DNA of 64,000 bases from Hofstenia miamia (lineage: Eukaryota; Xenacoelomorpha; Acoela), in NCBI GenBank assembly GCA_004352715.1, contig SCFE01000117.1:243426-307425 (forward strand), in the 5' to 3' direction. Shown here piece after piece: positions 22,001 to 30,747 of the stretch. The notes under the pieces are model-generated. The model saw only the letters and a program-made list of their open reading frames with translations. It was not told the DNA's origin and did not search any database. Position numbers and translations under genes: made by a program. Numbering within the stretch: position 1 is the first letter of the stretch; each line of letters begins with the position of its first letter.

Positions 22001-22879
22001 GATCGCGTTTAATGTTAAAAAAGTCATTTTTTCTTCATTACAATCATATCACTCATTTTTAGTAGAAATTATTGGCTTTTAAACATTGCAGACAAATGCG
22101 CGGCTGCTGAAAAAGTTTTGTGTGTGTGACGATCGCGTTTAATGTTAAAAAAGTCATTTTTTCTTCATTACAATCATATCACTCATTTTTAGTAGAAATT
22201 ATTGGCTTTTAAACATTGCAGACAAATGCGCGGCTGCTGAAAAAGTTTTGTGTGTGACGATCGCGTTTAATGTTAAAAAAGTCATTTTTTCTTCATTACA
22301 ATCATATCACTCATTTTTAGTAGAAATTATTGGCTTTTAAACATTGCAGACAAATGCGCGGCTGCTGAAAAAGTTTTGTGTGTGTGACGATCGCGTTTAA
22401 TGTTAAAAAAGTCATTTTTTCCAAAAAAATGTCTCAAGCGGTATATGCTCAATAACTGAAAATTTTGAAAGTTGTTGATTTTAGCATTATACCATACCTC
22501 TTCACTCATTAAGACTTAAACCTTGTAAGAAAAAAATGCGGCTACAACAGTAGTTGTTTAGCTACCGTCGTTTTGACTTGTTTTTTAACATCGTTGTTTT
22601 CATTGGTATTAGTAAAGGAAATTTAAAGGAAAGTACCGAAACTCTAAGTTAACTTTTAGTTTTGTGAGAAGCTAATTGCGATTACTGTTGTAGGGTCATC
22701 TAATTAATTGTCCTTATAAATTTTAAATTTTTTCGTCCGAAGTTCGTTTCCATTCATATTTTTAGTTTTATAAAATTAATAGAAAATGGTTTTAGGCAAC
22801 CAATCGAATGTTTCCCCAAACGGTGACCGGTGCATATCTCAGTGGAATACGCGAAGCTTGCAAAATTGTCAGTAGCTAG
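9020..22879 (+). CDS. KDM1B: Lysine-specific histone demethylase KDM1B (LSD2), C-terminal six exons
   Basis: The joined exons encode the C-terminal 296 residues of the flavin-dependent amine oxidase domain of KDM1B, the nuclear FAD enzyme that removes mono- and dimethyl groups from histone H3 lysine 4. Matches to the family in order: [36 protein letters not shown] with the FAD-contacting active-site lysine at 18796-18798; [33 protein letters not shown]; then the FAD-binding end [12 protein letters not shown] and a stop at 22877-22879. All junctions are phase 0 with GT/AG sites and no internal stops, so the gene looks intact. The zinc-finger, SWIRM and first FAD-binding parts must lie to the left, mostly outside the window. 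The family assignment is firm; LSD1 fits less well (it would have FAGEHT rather than FAGEATNR). Confidence 0.92.
9290..9739. mobile_element. pogo/Tigger-like MITE, 450 bp
   Basis: The ends are CAGTAGAACTCACCCTCTAT and the inverse of ATAGAGGAGGTCTACTG, flanked by TA on both sides (9288-9289 and 9740-9741). TA target duplication and a CAGT terminus fit the pogo/Tigger branch of the Tc1/mariner superfamily. The motif CCTCTATAATGAA and variants recur many times inside, mostly near the ends. No transposase is encoded; an 80-codon minus-strand frame inside has no motif. Confidence 0.75.
10110..10960 (+). pseudogene. Dead Tc1-like transposase
   Basis: Pieces of a Tc1-family transposase appear in order but in several frames. 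A helix-turn-helix-like [16 protein letters not shown] is near 10143. [17 protein letters not shown] near 10432 corresponds to the FSDE that carries the first catalytic aspartate. [16 protein letters not shown] near 10549 corresponds to the usual VMVWG strand. [13 protein letters not shown] near 10725-10765 corresponds to the NxIEHxW block with the catalytic glutamate. [20 protein letters not shown] near 10820-10880 is the usual C-terminal helix. Frameshifts and stops between the blocks show it is inactive. Terminal repeats were not found. It lies in the largest KDM1B intron. Confidence 0.65.
11340..11583. repeat. Dispersed repeat, copy 1
   Basis: About 200 bp are alignable by eye to 53087-53285 (shared words include AACATACTTTAATG, GAGGTTGTTG and GATTAACAAGTTTT). 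Family unknown. Confidence 0.7.
11584..12002. other. Intronic spacer, no feature recognised
   Basis: No coding run, repeat or RNA gene was recognised between the dispersed repeat and the lectin gene's poly(A) signal. Confidence 0.5.
12004..12009 (-). promoter_or_regulatory. Poly(A) signal of the lectin gene
   Basis: AATAAA on the minus strand, about 94 bases downstream of the lectin stop codon, in a usual position for a short 3' UTR. Confidence 0.5.
12103..13728 (-). CDS. Intronless protein with three C-type lectin domains
   Basis: A single uninterrupted frame of 541 codons. A hydrophobic segment at residues 27-45 follows a short charged N-terminus and can be a signal anchor or signal peptide. 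Three C-type lectin-like domains follow at about 84-214, 245-371 and 396-525. Each starts with the same four-cysteine pattern (C84/89/94/96, C245/250/255/257, C396/401/407/409). Each has a WIGA-, MIGA- or WLAA-like second block and the closing cysteine pairs typical of the fold. The sugar-binding EPN/QPD and WND motifs are absent, so calcium-dependent sugar binding is doubtful. Predicted N-glycosylation sites include N75, N155, N234 and N486. Likely extracellular; partner unknown. The gene lies inside a KDM1B intron on the opposite strand and lacks introns, which may mean retrocopy origin. The first ATG gives the anchor, so I chose it. Confidence 0.85.
   Translation of the reverse strand: MLLNNWTETVLENYYFLKASEWFTANRLHLFLVILLITTSINFVSIRDVELVAEAEENEIAIMKAEHSNVYISINTSLDVISNCKDVVCYAEKCYCLTTKFGNWFEMKNICQSLFNGKGQLAIFSSILEWNEFNIIARSSSIRSRYMWIGAYRLNDSNNINWIDNSKYQQGFYSLTTYDNLYPTNCLIKGRGNWVQPAPCRIYFRKFPYFAICKRKMEKAFDNLKNIDNLKQFNTTTRKYLKRVCEKFSCNKKNCYCYTRFISGLYNWHDAHYRCDYELGFDGLVWFEDIHEQSYVINLGENLHGMIGATNLLAEDEWMWFEEKKGISQNEFQWEKNYERNRLCLIRYKVRENKGHLLETPCSAYYPALCTFSGRLESTEEQRIRVSDSRSLAKKCKYFFCNKYSKCYCITSSRDQWHDALEFCFGIDNAKGAVIENTEELEFLLNKIEDFEFASFWLAATDFLHKFQFSWMSGNGISQSIMNLKNASGYSDYVAYSGYDNCLVLIPGFKYIIVETCGSYNRMICEINEKDVLNYLSQDEF
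13729..15548. other. KDM1B intron, no gene recognised
   Basis: The lectin promoter must lie in the first part, but I see no convincing TATA box. The remaining sequence has no recognisable coding or repeat structure. Confidence 0.5.
15549..15660. repeat. 56-bp perfect tandem duplication
   Basis: The unit starting GTTTAGTGCATGCATACATT at 15549-15604 is repeated without visible change at 15605-15660, so the duplication is recent. Confidence 0.95.
15661..16903. other. KDM1B intron, no gene recognised
   Basis: A 112-codon plus-strand open frame at 15912-16250 is rich in Phe, Leu and Ile, as expected from translating AT-rich DNA, and has no family motif. I do not support it as a gene. Confidence 0.5.
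16904..17110 (+). CDS. KDM1B: KDM1B exon (69 codons)
   Basis: The acceptor TATTTAG ends at 16903. The exon opens [18 protein letters not shown], a near-exact family match, and ends at ...CDK before the donor GTCGAT. Base composition is visibly more GC-rich than the introns. Confidence 0.92.
17141..18443 (-). mobile_element. Mariner-superfamily element (DD41D) with long inverted repeats
   Basis: Both ends carry CCTAGTGTATCATTATGTTG (18-19 of 20 bases equal) and the similarity continues for about 120 bp inward on each side, giving very long terminal inverted repeats. TA flanks both ends (17139-17140 and 18444-18445), the Tc1/mariner target duplication. The element is 1303 bp, lies in a KDM1B intron and encodes one decayed transposase on the minus strand. 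Confidence 0.88.
17248..18304 (-). pseudogene. DD41D mariner-type transposase, frameshifted
   Basis: This is a cut-and-paste transposase of the IS630/Tc1/mariner superfamily. It begins [19 protein letters not shown] (helix-turn-helix) at 18304. A second helix-turn-helix ([18 protein letters not shown]) follows. WSDEATF carries the first catalytic aspartate, and MVWAGF precedes FQQDGAPP with the second. Counting from that aspartate to the one in PFDYWFW gives 41 residues between, hence DD41D; classic mariner has 34. The frame shifts between 18080 and 18150 and again near 17745, so it cannot be translated as one protein. The catalytic residues themselves are retained. Confidence 0.85.
18682..18921 (+). 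CDS. KDM1B: KDM1B exon (80 codons) with active-site lysine
   Basis: The acceptor CGTTTAG ends at 18681 and the donor GTAAGC starts at 18922. The frame reads [20 protein letters not shown] onward. It includes the conserved [12 protein letters not shown], where the lysine (18796-18798) corresponds to the lysine that contacts FAD through water in LSD1-type enzymes, then RFWEK and [16 protein letters not shown]. Confidence 0.95.
19037..19101. repeat. TA microsatellite
   Basis: (TA)n tract interrupted by TTTATTTATC, in the intron after the 18682 exon. Confidence 0.9.
19102..20033. other. KDM1B intron, no gene recognised
   Basis: A 74-codon minus-strand frame at 19644-19868 is rich in polar residues and cysteines ([10 protein letters not shown] start) but matches nothing I know. 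I treat it as unsupported. Confidence 0.45.
20034..20168 (+). CDS. KDM1B: KDM1B exon (45 codons)
   Basis: The acceptor CTTTAG ends at 20033 and the donor GTAACA starts at 20169. It reads [20 protein letters not shown] and on to VLTKIFPDE, matching the VLMSVIAGEA and helical CMATLRELF region of the family. Confidence 0.93.
20635..20790 (+). CDS. KDM1B: KDM1B exon (52 codons)
   Basis: The acceptor CTTTTAG ends at 20634 and the donor GTAAAT starts at 20791. It reads [16 protein letters not shown], then [18 protein letters not shown] and VFFAGE, colinear with the family. The in-frame start at 20635 is preferred over the later AG at 20669 because it restores the conserved YFVxRWS segment. Confidence 0.93.
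20791..21376. other. KDM1B last intron, unique part
   Basis: No gene recognised. Just before the minisatellite a short inverted pair (GTGTGTGACATGG near 21318 and CCACGTCACACAC near 21347) can form a hairpin. Confidence 0.5.
21377..22422. repeat. Minisatellite, eight 128-130-bp units
   Basis: Units start with GTCATTTTTTCTTCATTACA at 21377, 21505, 21633, 21763, 21893, 22023, 22153 and 22281. A partial ninth unit begins at 22411. Lengths differ only by one GT step (128 or 130), and early units have GATCGCATTT where later ones have GATCGCGTTT. Otherwise the units look identical, so the array expanded recently and the true copy number may be larger than assembled. It lies in the last intron of KDM1B. 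Confidence 0.96.
22796..22879 (+). CDS. KDM1B: KDM1B last exon with stop
   Basis: The acceptor GTTTTAG ends at 22795. It encodes [17 protein letters not shown], then [10 protein letters not shown] and [15 protein letters not shown] is the C-terminal FAD-binding segment. An identical exon recurs at 34976-35059. Confidence 0.94.
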   Translation, partial: ATNRMFPQTVTGAYLSGIREACKIVSS

Positions 22880-23379
22880 CTCAATATCTAATCAATTTAG
22901 GTCCTAATTTAAAATGATTTTGTTGGTACTTTTTGTTAAGTGTATATATTGTACTATTTTTTAATGTGCAATTGCAGCTGTTTGTTAATACGTTTTCAAC
23001 AGTTTTATTTATAAAAAAATATTTTTATCTTTGTTTTCATTTTTCAATATGGAAAGCAAATTTTTTTGAAAAGTTTTCAAGAAAAAGTTTTTTATAGTAG
23101 ACATACACTCCACTTAAGTTAATCAATTACATTTTGCAAAGAAAAAACTTTGTTTCTAGCAAATTTGATATTTGGTTGAAAATAACATATCACATTATAA
23201 CATGTAAATACATATTCCTTGACAGATTTATTTTTCTCCTTGCATACATGTATATTTTACATAAAATTATCGATTTTTAGCTAACTTCAATCTTAGAAAT
23301 ATATGCATAATTTCAACAAAGCTCATTAGCACATAGAAATATTGTAAATTCAATCGTTTAGACATTAGACTAGAGCATG
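22880..23379. other. KDM1B 3' UTR / downstream DNA
   Basis: AT-rich sequence after the stop codon. No clear AATAAA within the first few hundred bases was identified, so the 3' end of the transcript is not placed. A piece near 23200-23350 recurs, diverged, at about 45015-45280. Confidence 0.45.
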
Positions 23380-24300
23380 GAATTTTTACGGATAGGAAAA
23401 ATTATTAGTCAGCTAATATATATTAACAATTCTCTACGCAAACAATGCCTGTAATGTTTAAGTATGGCGAATATTTTTTCGTTTTGTATATTGGATATTC
23501 TCGAAAAACGAATTAATTGCATGTAATTTTTACAATGAAATAGCAGCGCATTGAAAAAAAACGAAGTGTAGCCCTTTGCATGTAATGTATAGACTCTGAA
23601 AAACGATTTAATTACAACGATTGAGGGTGATAATCATTAGAAGGAATTTTTTTACAATGAAATAGTAGCGTATTTGAAAAACAAAATGTAGCTCTTTGCA
23701 TGTAATGTATAGATTTCCCAAAAAAACGAATTAATTACAATGATTGCGGATGTTAAGCATTAGAACGTGTGGAATTTTTTAAAATGAAAAATATCAATGT
23801 ATTTGAAAAACCGGAAGACGCAATTGCCTTTATCATGTAAGTCTATATTTCATATGCCTTTAATGTTTAAGTATGACGAATATTTTCTATCTTGTTTTTG
23901 AAAATGAAAGTGTATATTTCATACATTTATAGTGTTTGTTTAGCGAAATAGTTTTCCGCTGTGTGTTTGGATAGTATTAGAAAATGAAAATGGGTTTTGG
24001 GTCTATCAATTATTTTCCTTAAAACATGGTGTTGCATGTTTAAAACATTGTTGCAATAAACACTTCTTAAGTGAAACTTGTCATCAAAAATATCAGTTTG
24101 CCTAAATCCTAGAAATCAAAAATAATCATATTGGTTTAAAGAAATTGTCTAAAAATTAATTTGCTCAATTTAATTTTGTCAAAAACATTTCGTCACTAGG
24201 TGGCGTCCAAAAGAATTACTTCATTTCCACATTGTAAATAGCCATGGGTGTTACGAGAACTTCAGGGTGTCCCATTGGGACGAGCTAGCACTTCGCTTAC
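23380..24300. mobile_element. Repeat element with 121-bp internal tandem units, copy 1
   Basis: Words such as TTTACAATGAAATAGCAGCG and GCATGTAATGTATAGA recur at a spacing of about 121 bp for roughly three diverged units. A tail with TCACTAGGTGGCGTCC and a hairpin GTCCCATTGGGAC near 24270-24282 follows. The same order of tandem units and tail is found at 51590-52425. The plan recalls Helentron-related non-autonomous elements, but the class is my inference. The N-flanked copy at 35590-35812 shows the first part only. Confidence 0.5.
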
Positions 24301-24788
24301 TACTACTGTCTTCAAGAATGCTAGTCGCTTAACTCATTTATTGGTTCCTTTCGTGATATAGGGCCGTAAACATTTTTACAACTAATCAGAATCAAGTATT
24401 CACATATTTAAGGAACAGTATAATTAAAAAGCTTCCAAAATCAAATTTAAGCTATTTATGGTATAATTCAATATTGATTGTATTCTAGATTGTGAATTGT
24501 GTGCCTTTCATTACTAAATTGAGACATTAGCTTTGTGATAATCAATCAGAATCAAGTATTTTTATAACTTTAGTAATTATCTGCATAGAAAACCACTAAT
24601 CTATATCTAAGATAGATCTAGATATTTAATGAAAATTTGCATGTCGCATGCGAATCCAATAACTTTCCAACATCCAATTAGAATTGACATTCATTTAAAC
24701 TAAGAGCCAATACATGATTTAAGCGACTAACATTTTTGAAATCGGTCATGGCAGTATAATTTTATGTTTATAAATCTCAGCTCTAATC

Positions 24789-24978
24789 NNNNNNNNNNNN
24801 NNNNNNNNNNNNNNNNNNNNNNNNNNNNNNNNNNNNNNNNNNNNNNNNNNNNNNNNNNNNNNNNNNNNNNNNNNNNNNNNNNNNNNNNNNNNNNNNNNNN
24901 NNNNNNNNNNNNNNNNNNNNNNNNNNNNNNNNNNNNNNNNNNNNNNNNNNNNNNNNNNNNNNNNNNNNNNNNNNNNNN
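24789..24978. other. Assembly gap (190 N)
   Basis: Run of N between two overlapping contig ends. Confidence 1.
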
Positions 24979-25370
24979 ATTAGTTGAATGCATTATGTTT
25001 GATAATTCTGAGTATTCATAAATATTATCGGCTTTGGAAGGCCCGGGATTAATCTCGATGCCGGATATAAGTAACATTATTGTTAGTACTAGAATGTAGA
25101 ATAAAGAATGTTTTGTTGTTTTAATGAAAATCCATTTTTTAAATATCTTGCATGTATTCATGCTGTTTCTTAAATTATGTTTATGTATAGGTAAGGTTTC
25201 TCTAATACAGGTAATATTGAATTTTGAGTTAAGAATAATTAGAATTAAATATATGACAGACGGTGAGTTATTAGCGATAGCATAAATTAGGTGAAAAATT
25301 CGCCATAACCCAATGAGAGTCAAAAATATAAAAATAAAATTTACCATCATTAGAACTTCAGGGTGTCCCA
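24979..25370 (-). pseudogene. LINE 5' coding fragment with 2A-like motif
   Basis: On the minus strand an open frame starting MGHPEVLMMVNF at 25371 runs about 130 codons into the N gap. It is hydrophobic at first and later reads TIMLLISGIEINPGPSKAD; the core IEINPGP is encoded at about 25041-25060. CR1/L2-type retrotransposons of invertebrates carry at this place a 2A ribosome-skipping sequence, DxExNPGP, after a hydrophobic run. Here the aspartate before I-E is missing (GIE instead of GDIE), so skipping may be impaired. The start codon lies in the duplicated flank, so the true 5' end is uncertain. The rest of the element is hidden in the gap. Confidence 0.5.
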
Positions 25371-25884
25371 TTGGGACGAGCTAGCACTTCTCTTACTACT
25401 ACTGTCTTCAAGAATGCTAGTCGCTTAAGTCATTTATTGGTTCCTTTCGTGATATAGGGCCGTAAACATTTTTACAACTAATCAGAATCAAGTATTCACA
25501 TATTTAAGGAACAGTATAATTAAAAAGCTTCCAAAATCAAATTTAAGCTATTTATGGTATAATTCAATATTGATTGTATTCTAGATTGTGAATTGTGTGC
25601 CTTGCATTACTAAATTGAGACATTAGCTTTGTGATAATCAATCAGAATCAAGTATTTTTATAACTTTAGTAATTATCTGCATAGAAAACCACTAATCTAT
25701 ATCTAAGATAGATCTAGATATTTAATGAAAATTTGCATGTCGCATGCGAATCCAATAACTTTCCAACATCCAATTAGAATTGACATTCATTTAAACTAAG
25801 AGCCAATACATGATTTAAGCGACTAACATTTTTGAAATCGGTCATGGCAGTATAATTTTATGTTTATAAATCTCAGCTCTAATC

Positions 25885-28075
25885 TAACCTAGTAATTGAT
25901 ATAATTAATATAATACTTTTAATAGAAAGGACATTCGATAACTACTTTAATACAGTGTCATCTCTTGGAAAATTAGTTAAAAATGGTATTAGAGTTGGTA
26001 CTTTGCAAAAAAATATTGGCACTATATTTTTAAATTCTAAGAAGCACCCACTAAATGCTCCCGTGCTCGTCCTCACATTGAATGCTTTTTTATTTACAAT
26101 TTCTTATCACTTTTTAAGTCGATAACAAACGAACCAGTCACATCAAACTATTTGAAGTGTACTCTAAATGTATGTTGAGTGCAATGATGGACCTATATGA
26201 ATTGGAAAATTACATTTGGGCTTTTTCAATGAAGAATTGTATGGTACCAAGCATTTTTCATAAACTGCCAATTTTTAGTTTTTATTTGTTTTTCTTTACT
26301 TTTGCTTTTCAGTTTAATATTCAAAGTCAACTTTTAATTTAGGATTTATTTATTGAAAAGGTAATGAATAGAGTGTATATTCAATCAATTACATACATGG
26401 ACACAATATCGATAACTTGTTTAATAGACAACCATAAATTAGATCTAAGTCATGAGATAATTTGTCAATTTATTTATAGAATTGGAGCATCAAATAGCAT
26501 TTCTTAGTTGTTATCAAAATAATTATAAATTCAATCCATAAATTGTGCATGTTGTATTTCAGTAGAATTATTTATGGAAGCTTTTTTGAAAGTGCAAAAT
26601 TTTTTCAGGCAAGACACATAGTTTCAGGAATTATATCAAGAAATATGCATACTTATTGAAATAATTTTTTTAAGTGGAAACTATTATTATCTATAATAAT
26701 ACTCAAGAAATAACAGTGTCTTTAAGTTTTATAATAGTTCTGATTAGTACTCTAAAATTATTATTGCTTCTTCTGATGCTAAATCGTGGCAAAGCTACTG
26801 GTTGAGTGCTATGACAGATTTGTAAAAATTACCATTCTTAATTAAGAAATAAAAATGCTGCATAGTATGTGTTGACTTCGTAAATTTATGCAAAATAACA
26901 TTTTAGAATTTTTTTGCAATCACGTATGCCATTTTCTAGGAATGGAAAATGTTCTGTGTTTGGGAAAAATCAAGTTAATACAAGACAAGTATCATAAATT
27001 ACCTACACATTAAAAGTAATTTGACTTCAAAAAATGCTAAGACTTTTAAGCAAGATAATCTATGTGCTAAAATTTCAAAATATATACACTGTGAGCTAGG
27101 AAATGTGTAATGTAACTTCCAGCAATGTAGTACGCAGAAAATTAATGTGTTATCTTTCAGTTCGTTTTTTATAAAAGTATTATCACGCCATTATTGTTTT
27201 TCCAATAATTTTGCTTGAGATAATGCTATGCAAATTAGGCATTTGAAATTGTATATATTACTTTGGAAAATAGACAATAACATTTAATAACCTCTCTTGA
27301 TATTTTGTTTATCTATTATATTTTAACTATAATTGTATATCATAAGAACAAATACTTTAAAAAATGGTGGAAGTATTGTAACCCTAAAATTCAATTTAAA
27401 AATACCATCTTGTAATTTTCTATTGCGTAGCTTACGTTTAGCAAATCTAATGGATAGTAGGATCGCTGCATAAGCATTGAACCTCACTGCTTTGGTAGAA
27501 GTTGCCCTTTGAAAATACATTTCTTAGCAACAAATTCAAGATATATCCAACCAAAATGTTGATATTCAATCCTTGGGATTTTTCGTTGTATAATGTATTG
27601 TACATTTGTTCATAAATTGTACCATATTAAATTTATGTAAAATTCTTTAATTTTGAATTACACACACACACACAAAGTATAACGAGGGATTTGCATCTAA
27701 TTGCTTAATTATTCACATTTATTTGTGCTGTGTCATTCTTCCTAGTAAATTAGACATATTAAACTCTGAAATAGAGTTAATTAATTAGTAAACGGGAAAT
27801 ATTGAACACATAAACTTCATATCATTAACTTCTGATGTATTACATCTCAATATTATGATTTTAACAAGTTAAACCATTCATTTACAAATCAAAGCTGCGT
27901 TTCCAGTAAAACATTTGTTGACAAGGCAATTATAAAATTCTGAAAACTACTTCCTTTCAACTCAAAAAATGTCAGTTCATTTGTTCAATAGAGCAATTAG
28001 CGGTTCCATGTATAAATCTTATTTCTGCGATGATTATTAAATTATACAAGTAGTATATATAGTGAGTGTTTTTTT
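25885..28075. other. No gene recognised (duplicated from 26568 on)
   Basis: AT-rich sequence with a short (CA)n tract at about 27661-27675. A 65-codon minus-strand frame at 27323-27520 is preserved in copy 2 (37433-37630) with one change, but has no motif and that degree of match follows from the overall identity of the copies. Confidence 0.5.
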
Positions 28076-29760
28076 TGACGAGTGACCAAATCTCGGTCAA
28101 AAAGATTTACAAAATAAAAATAAAAACGCAAAGAATAATACAATTACAACACAAGGAGTAATCGATATCAAAGAACTTTTTGATTTGAGTAAGAATGAAT
28201 GATTTTGCCAAGCGATTTGTTCTAGTAGTAGTATCATGTCGTCCGTTAACACGTAAGAAATACCAATGATATTTTTCTTAAGGGATCAAATGATTTAGGG
28301 GATGACTTCTGCTTTGTATTTTTTTCCATAACTTGTACAATATAGAATCCCTTCTCTTTTTTAATGTGGTGGTTTTCAGGGTTTGACATGCATCAGAGTA
28401 AGATTGCGTAGATAATACAATTCTGAAGACAGATTTTTGTATCATTTCCAATTTCTCACAATTGTCAGCTGATAGTACTCAAGAATAGGCCTTATATTAG
28501 AAACGTACAGCCTTGAGCATATAGTTCGGACTAATTAAATAATTCCAATTTTAAGCAACCATTTAGCCCATATTTGTGAATCGTGGATTCATGCACAAAA
28601 TATCAATCTATCTGGCCTACTTTCAACTGCTTCGACGTCAAACGCGGGTAAACTCTGGAAAGACGAGCTAAATCTGCTTGGGAACAGGCCCGTTGGTTAA
28701 GAAGAGCATCCTGGTTCTGCTAATGGCCCAATATGATCGATTCTTTTATGATGTGAAATTGAAAATAGTGTTTGTTTTGATAATTGAAGAAATTCACAAA
28801 CTTTTTTCTGTGTAATTTTTTGAAGGAATTTTGAAACTACAATTTTTTGTATTTTGAAGGAAATGGTCTTACCACGCATTTTGCGGTGAATAAGGATATA
28901 AGTGCTCAGCAATTGTCAGAAATTTTAAGTTTAGACTTAAATGTTAACAGGTACTTCGGAATTTATGCATTTACACTTTCAAAGTACCAGTAACAACGAA
29001 GCGTACAACGTTAATGTAAAAAAACATTAGTCAGAACTATTATGCACAAGGCTGTAGATTCAATAGACATATTTGACCGCAATCCCATTATGAATAGCTA
29101 GTTTCAGGAAATGTATAAATTTGGACGCCTTTGTAACTAAGCCATTAATATTTTGTTCCACTCAAGATTAGATTGTAAGAATACACCAAGTAGCTTAACC
29201 ATGTTCTCTTGATTAACAATAATATCATCAATACTTAGCTCAACAGGTTTCTCAAAGAATGAAATGGTAAGTTCTTCGATTATTAGGATGGAATTTCATT
29301 TTGTTTTCATCAGCCCAATCCTTTTTTTCTTTTAGTGTATTTAATCCAGCTCCATGATGCTCTTTTCTGACCACCTCCCAAAAGATGGTGTCATCTACAT
29401 ATTTTGAAGAATATTGTTGAAGAAAAATATTAAGAGTTAAGGTCCCAGTTTGGTGCCCTGTGGTACACATGCACGGATGCCTTCCCAATTTAAGAGTGTT
29501 CAATTAGCTAATCGAACTTGTTGTTTTCTACCCGTCAAGAACGATAATATCCAATTTATAGTATAGGTCTTTAATCGTAAATCTATTAATTTCCTTTTGA
29601 GTAAAGTGTGATCAACTAGGTCGAAAGCCTTAGTGAAATACATCAACTAAGCAAATTGAAAAATTCATACAGTGATTGCTGTTGCTTAGATGTCCAAGTG
29701 CAAGACTAATAAGTATCTGCCTACTTAATAGTGGTTTTTCCAAAATGTTATTAGATAATC
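28076..29760 (-). pseudogene. CR1/L2-like LINE reverse transcriptase, decayed (copy 1)
   Basis: Read on the minus strand from 29760 down, reverse transcriptase blocks appear in order with frame changes. FTKAFDLVDHTLLKRKL is near 29640-29590. TINWILSFLTGRKQQV is near 29560-29520. KYVDDTIFWEVV carries the YVDD catalytic motif near 29405-29365, WADENKMKFHPN is near 29310-29275 and VKLLGVFLQSNLEWN is near 29200-29155. Much further on, TADNCEKLEMIQKSVFRIV appears near 28460-28410. These are the palm, thumb and post-polymerase blocks of CR1/L2/Jockey LINEs. Many stops show it is inactive. The 3' end is probably near 28076, at the edge of the block shared with copy 2. Confidence 0.75.
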
Positions 29761-30747
29761 GCATTCTTTTTATCCTAAGGGTCTCAAGCAATATTTTCCA
29801 AAAATGTTCTGTTTCTTAATATTTTTGCATTTCTTCATTTAAATATCCAGGAATATAGGCAAAAAGTTGATATCAATACTAAAAAACTCGTAAATGTTAA
29901 TAAATTGATCCTTGGAACATAAATATCTTAACCATATTAATAATGGACTTTGTAAGGTTCAAAATTTTCTGAACTGCTAGACTCCAGTTGTTAGTTGTGA
30001 AAATTGAGCACTTGATATAGATGTTGCACTTGATTCATATTGCTTAAAATCTTGCAAATATTCAGCAAGCATTTGATTGTCCTGCTCTAACTAATGGACT
30101 CTCTTCTTTACATTTTTATTATGTCCTGTGTTAGTTTGGTGCATATAGTAACTGCAATCGGTGTGCGTTTGCAGATAATTGTGTACATAGTCAATCACAC
30201 AAAGACGAAAACCTGATAGCTGACACTGATGCTCTTGAAGAAACTATCTTACATCTTGTCAGAATCAATGTCTCAGCTATTTAAACACGTTTAGATCTTA
30301 ATAAAAATATTCAATAAAATATATTTCACAAAGGGGATAGCATTATCAGTTTACAAATGTTTCACGCATTTTTTGCAATACTTAAGTTATTGCATAATTT
30401 CCGAAAACGCCTGAAAAGTTGAAATAATCAGTTGTACTTTTCACAAAGGAAAGAAAAAGAAAATTAACAACTACAAGATTGACTATGAAAACATTCACCA
30501 TTTGGCAGTTTGCAGACTGTGGGGCTTGTGAAGAACTAGATTCAGGCATGTATGCTCATATTGCAGACCTTGCATGTTTCCCCTAGGTTGATTGATCAGC
30601 TCTTAGGCGGCAAAATCGTTTTGGCACTGTGATTCTAAACTACTATTTTGTTTGGGGAGCTCAGAACTCAGATAAAATCAAGTTCAAATTTGGTTGCTAA
30701 ATGTAAATGGCTTTCAGTCAACTCTATCTCATTCTAAGAGAAGTTTA
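29761..30747. other. No gene recognised
   Basis: Includes 30109-30514, which has no counterpart in copy 2. Confidence 0.5.

Larger units (their letters stand above)
24256..25884. repeat. 533-bp direct duplication around an N gap
   Basis: Positions 24256-24788 and 25352-25884 are nearly identical. The first copy ends exactly at the N gap (24789-24978), as expected for a contig end that overlaps the next contig but was not merged. The second copy is preceded by LINE sequence absent from the first, so the two may be alleles with and without an insertion. Confidence 0.88.

Noticed and set aside
21377-22422. CRISPR-like array
   Set aside because: Repeats are 128-130 bp and directly adjacent with no unique spacers, in an intron of an animal gene. 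It is a minisatellite.
24256-25884. LTRs of an LTR retrotransposon (533-bp direct repeats)
   Set aside because: No TG...CA ends, primer-binding site or gag/pol between them, and the first copy ends exactly at the N gap, which fits overlapping contig ends.
27323-27520. 65-codon frame conserved in both large copies
   Set aside because: Conservation follows from overall near-identity of the copies; no coding signature.
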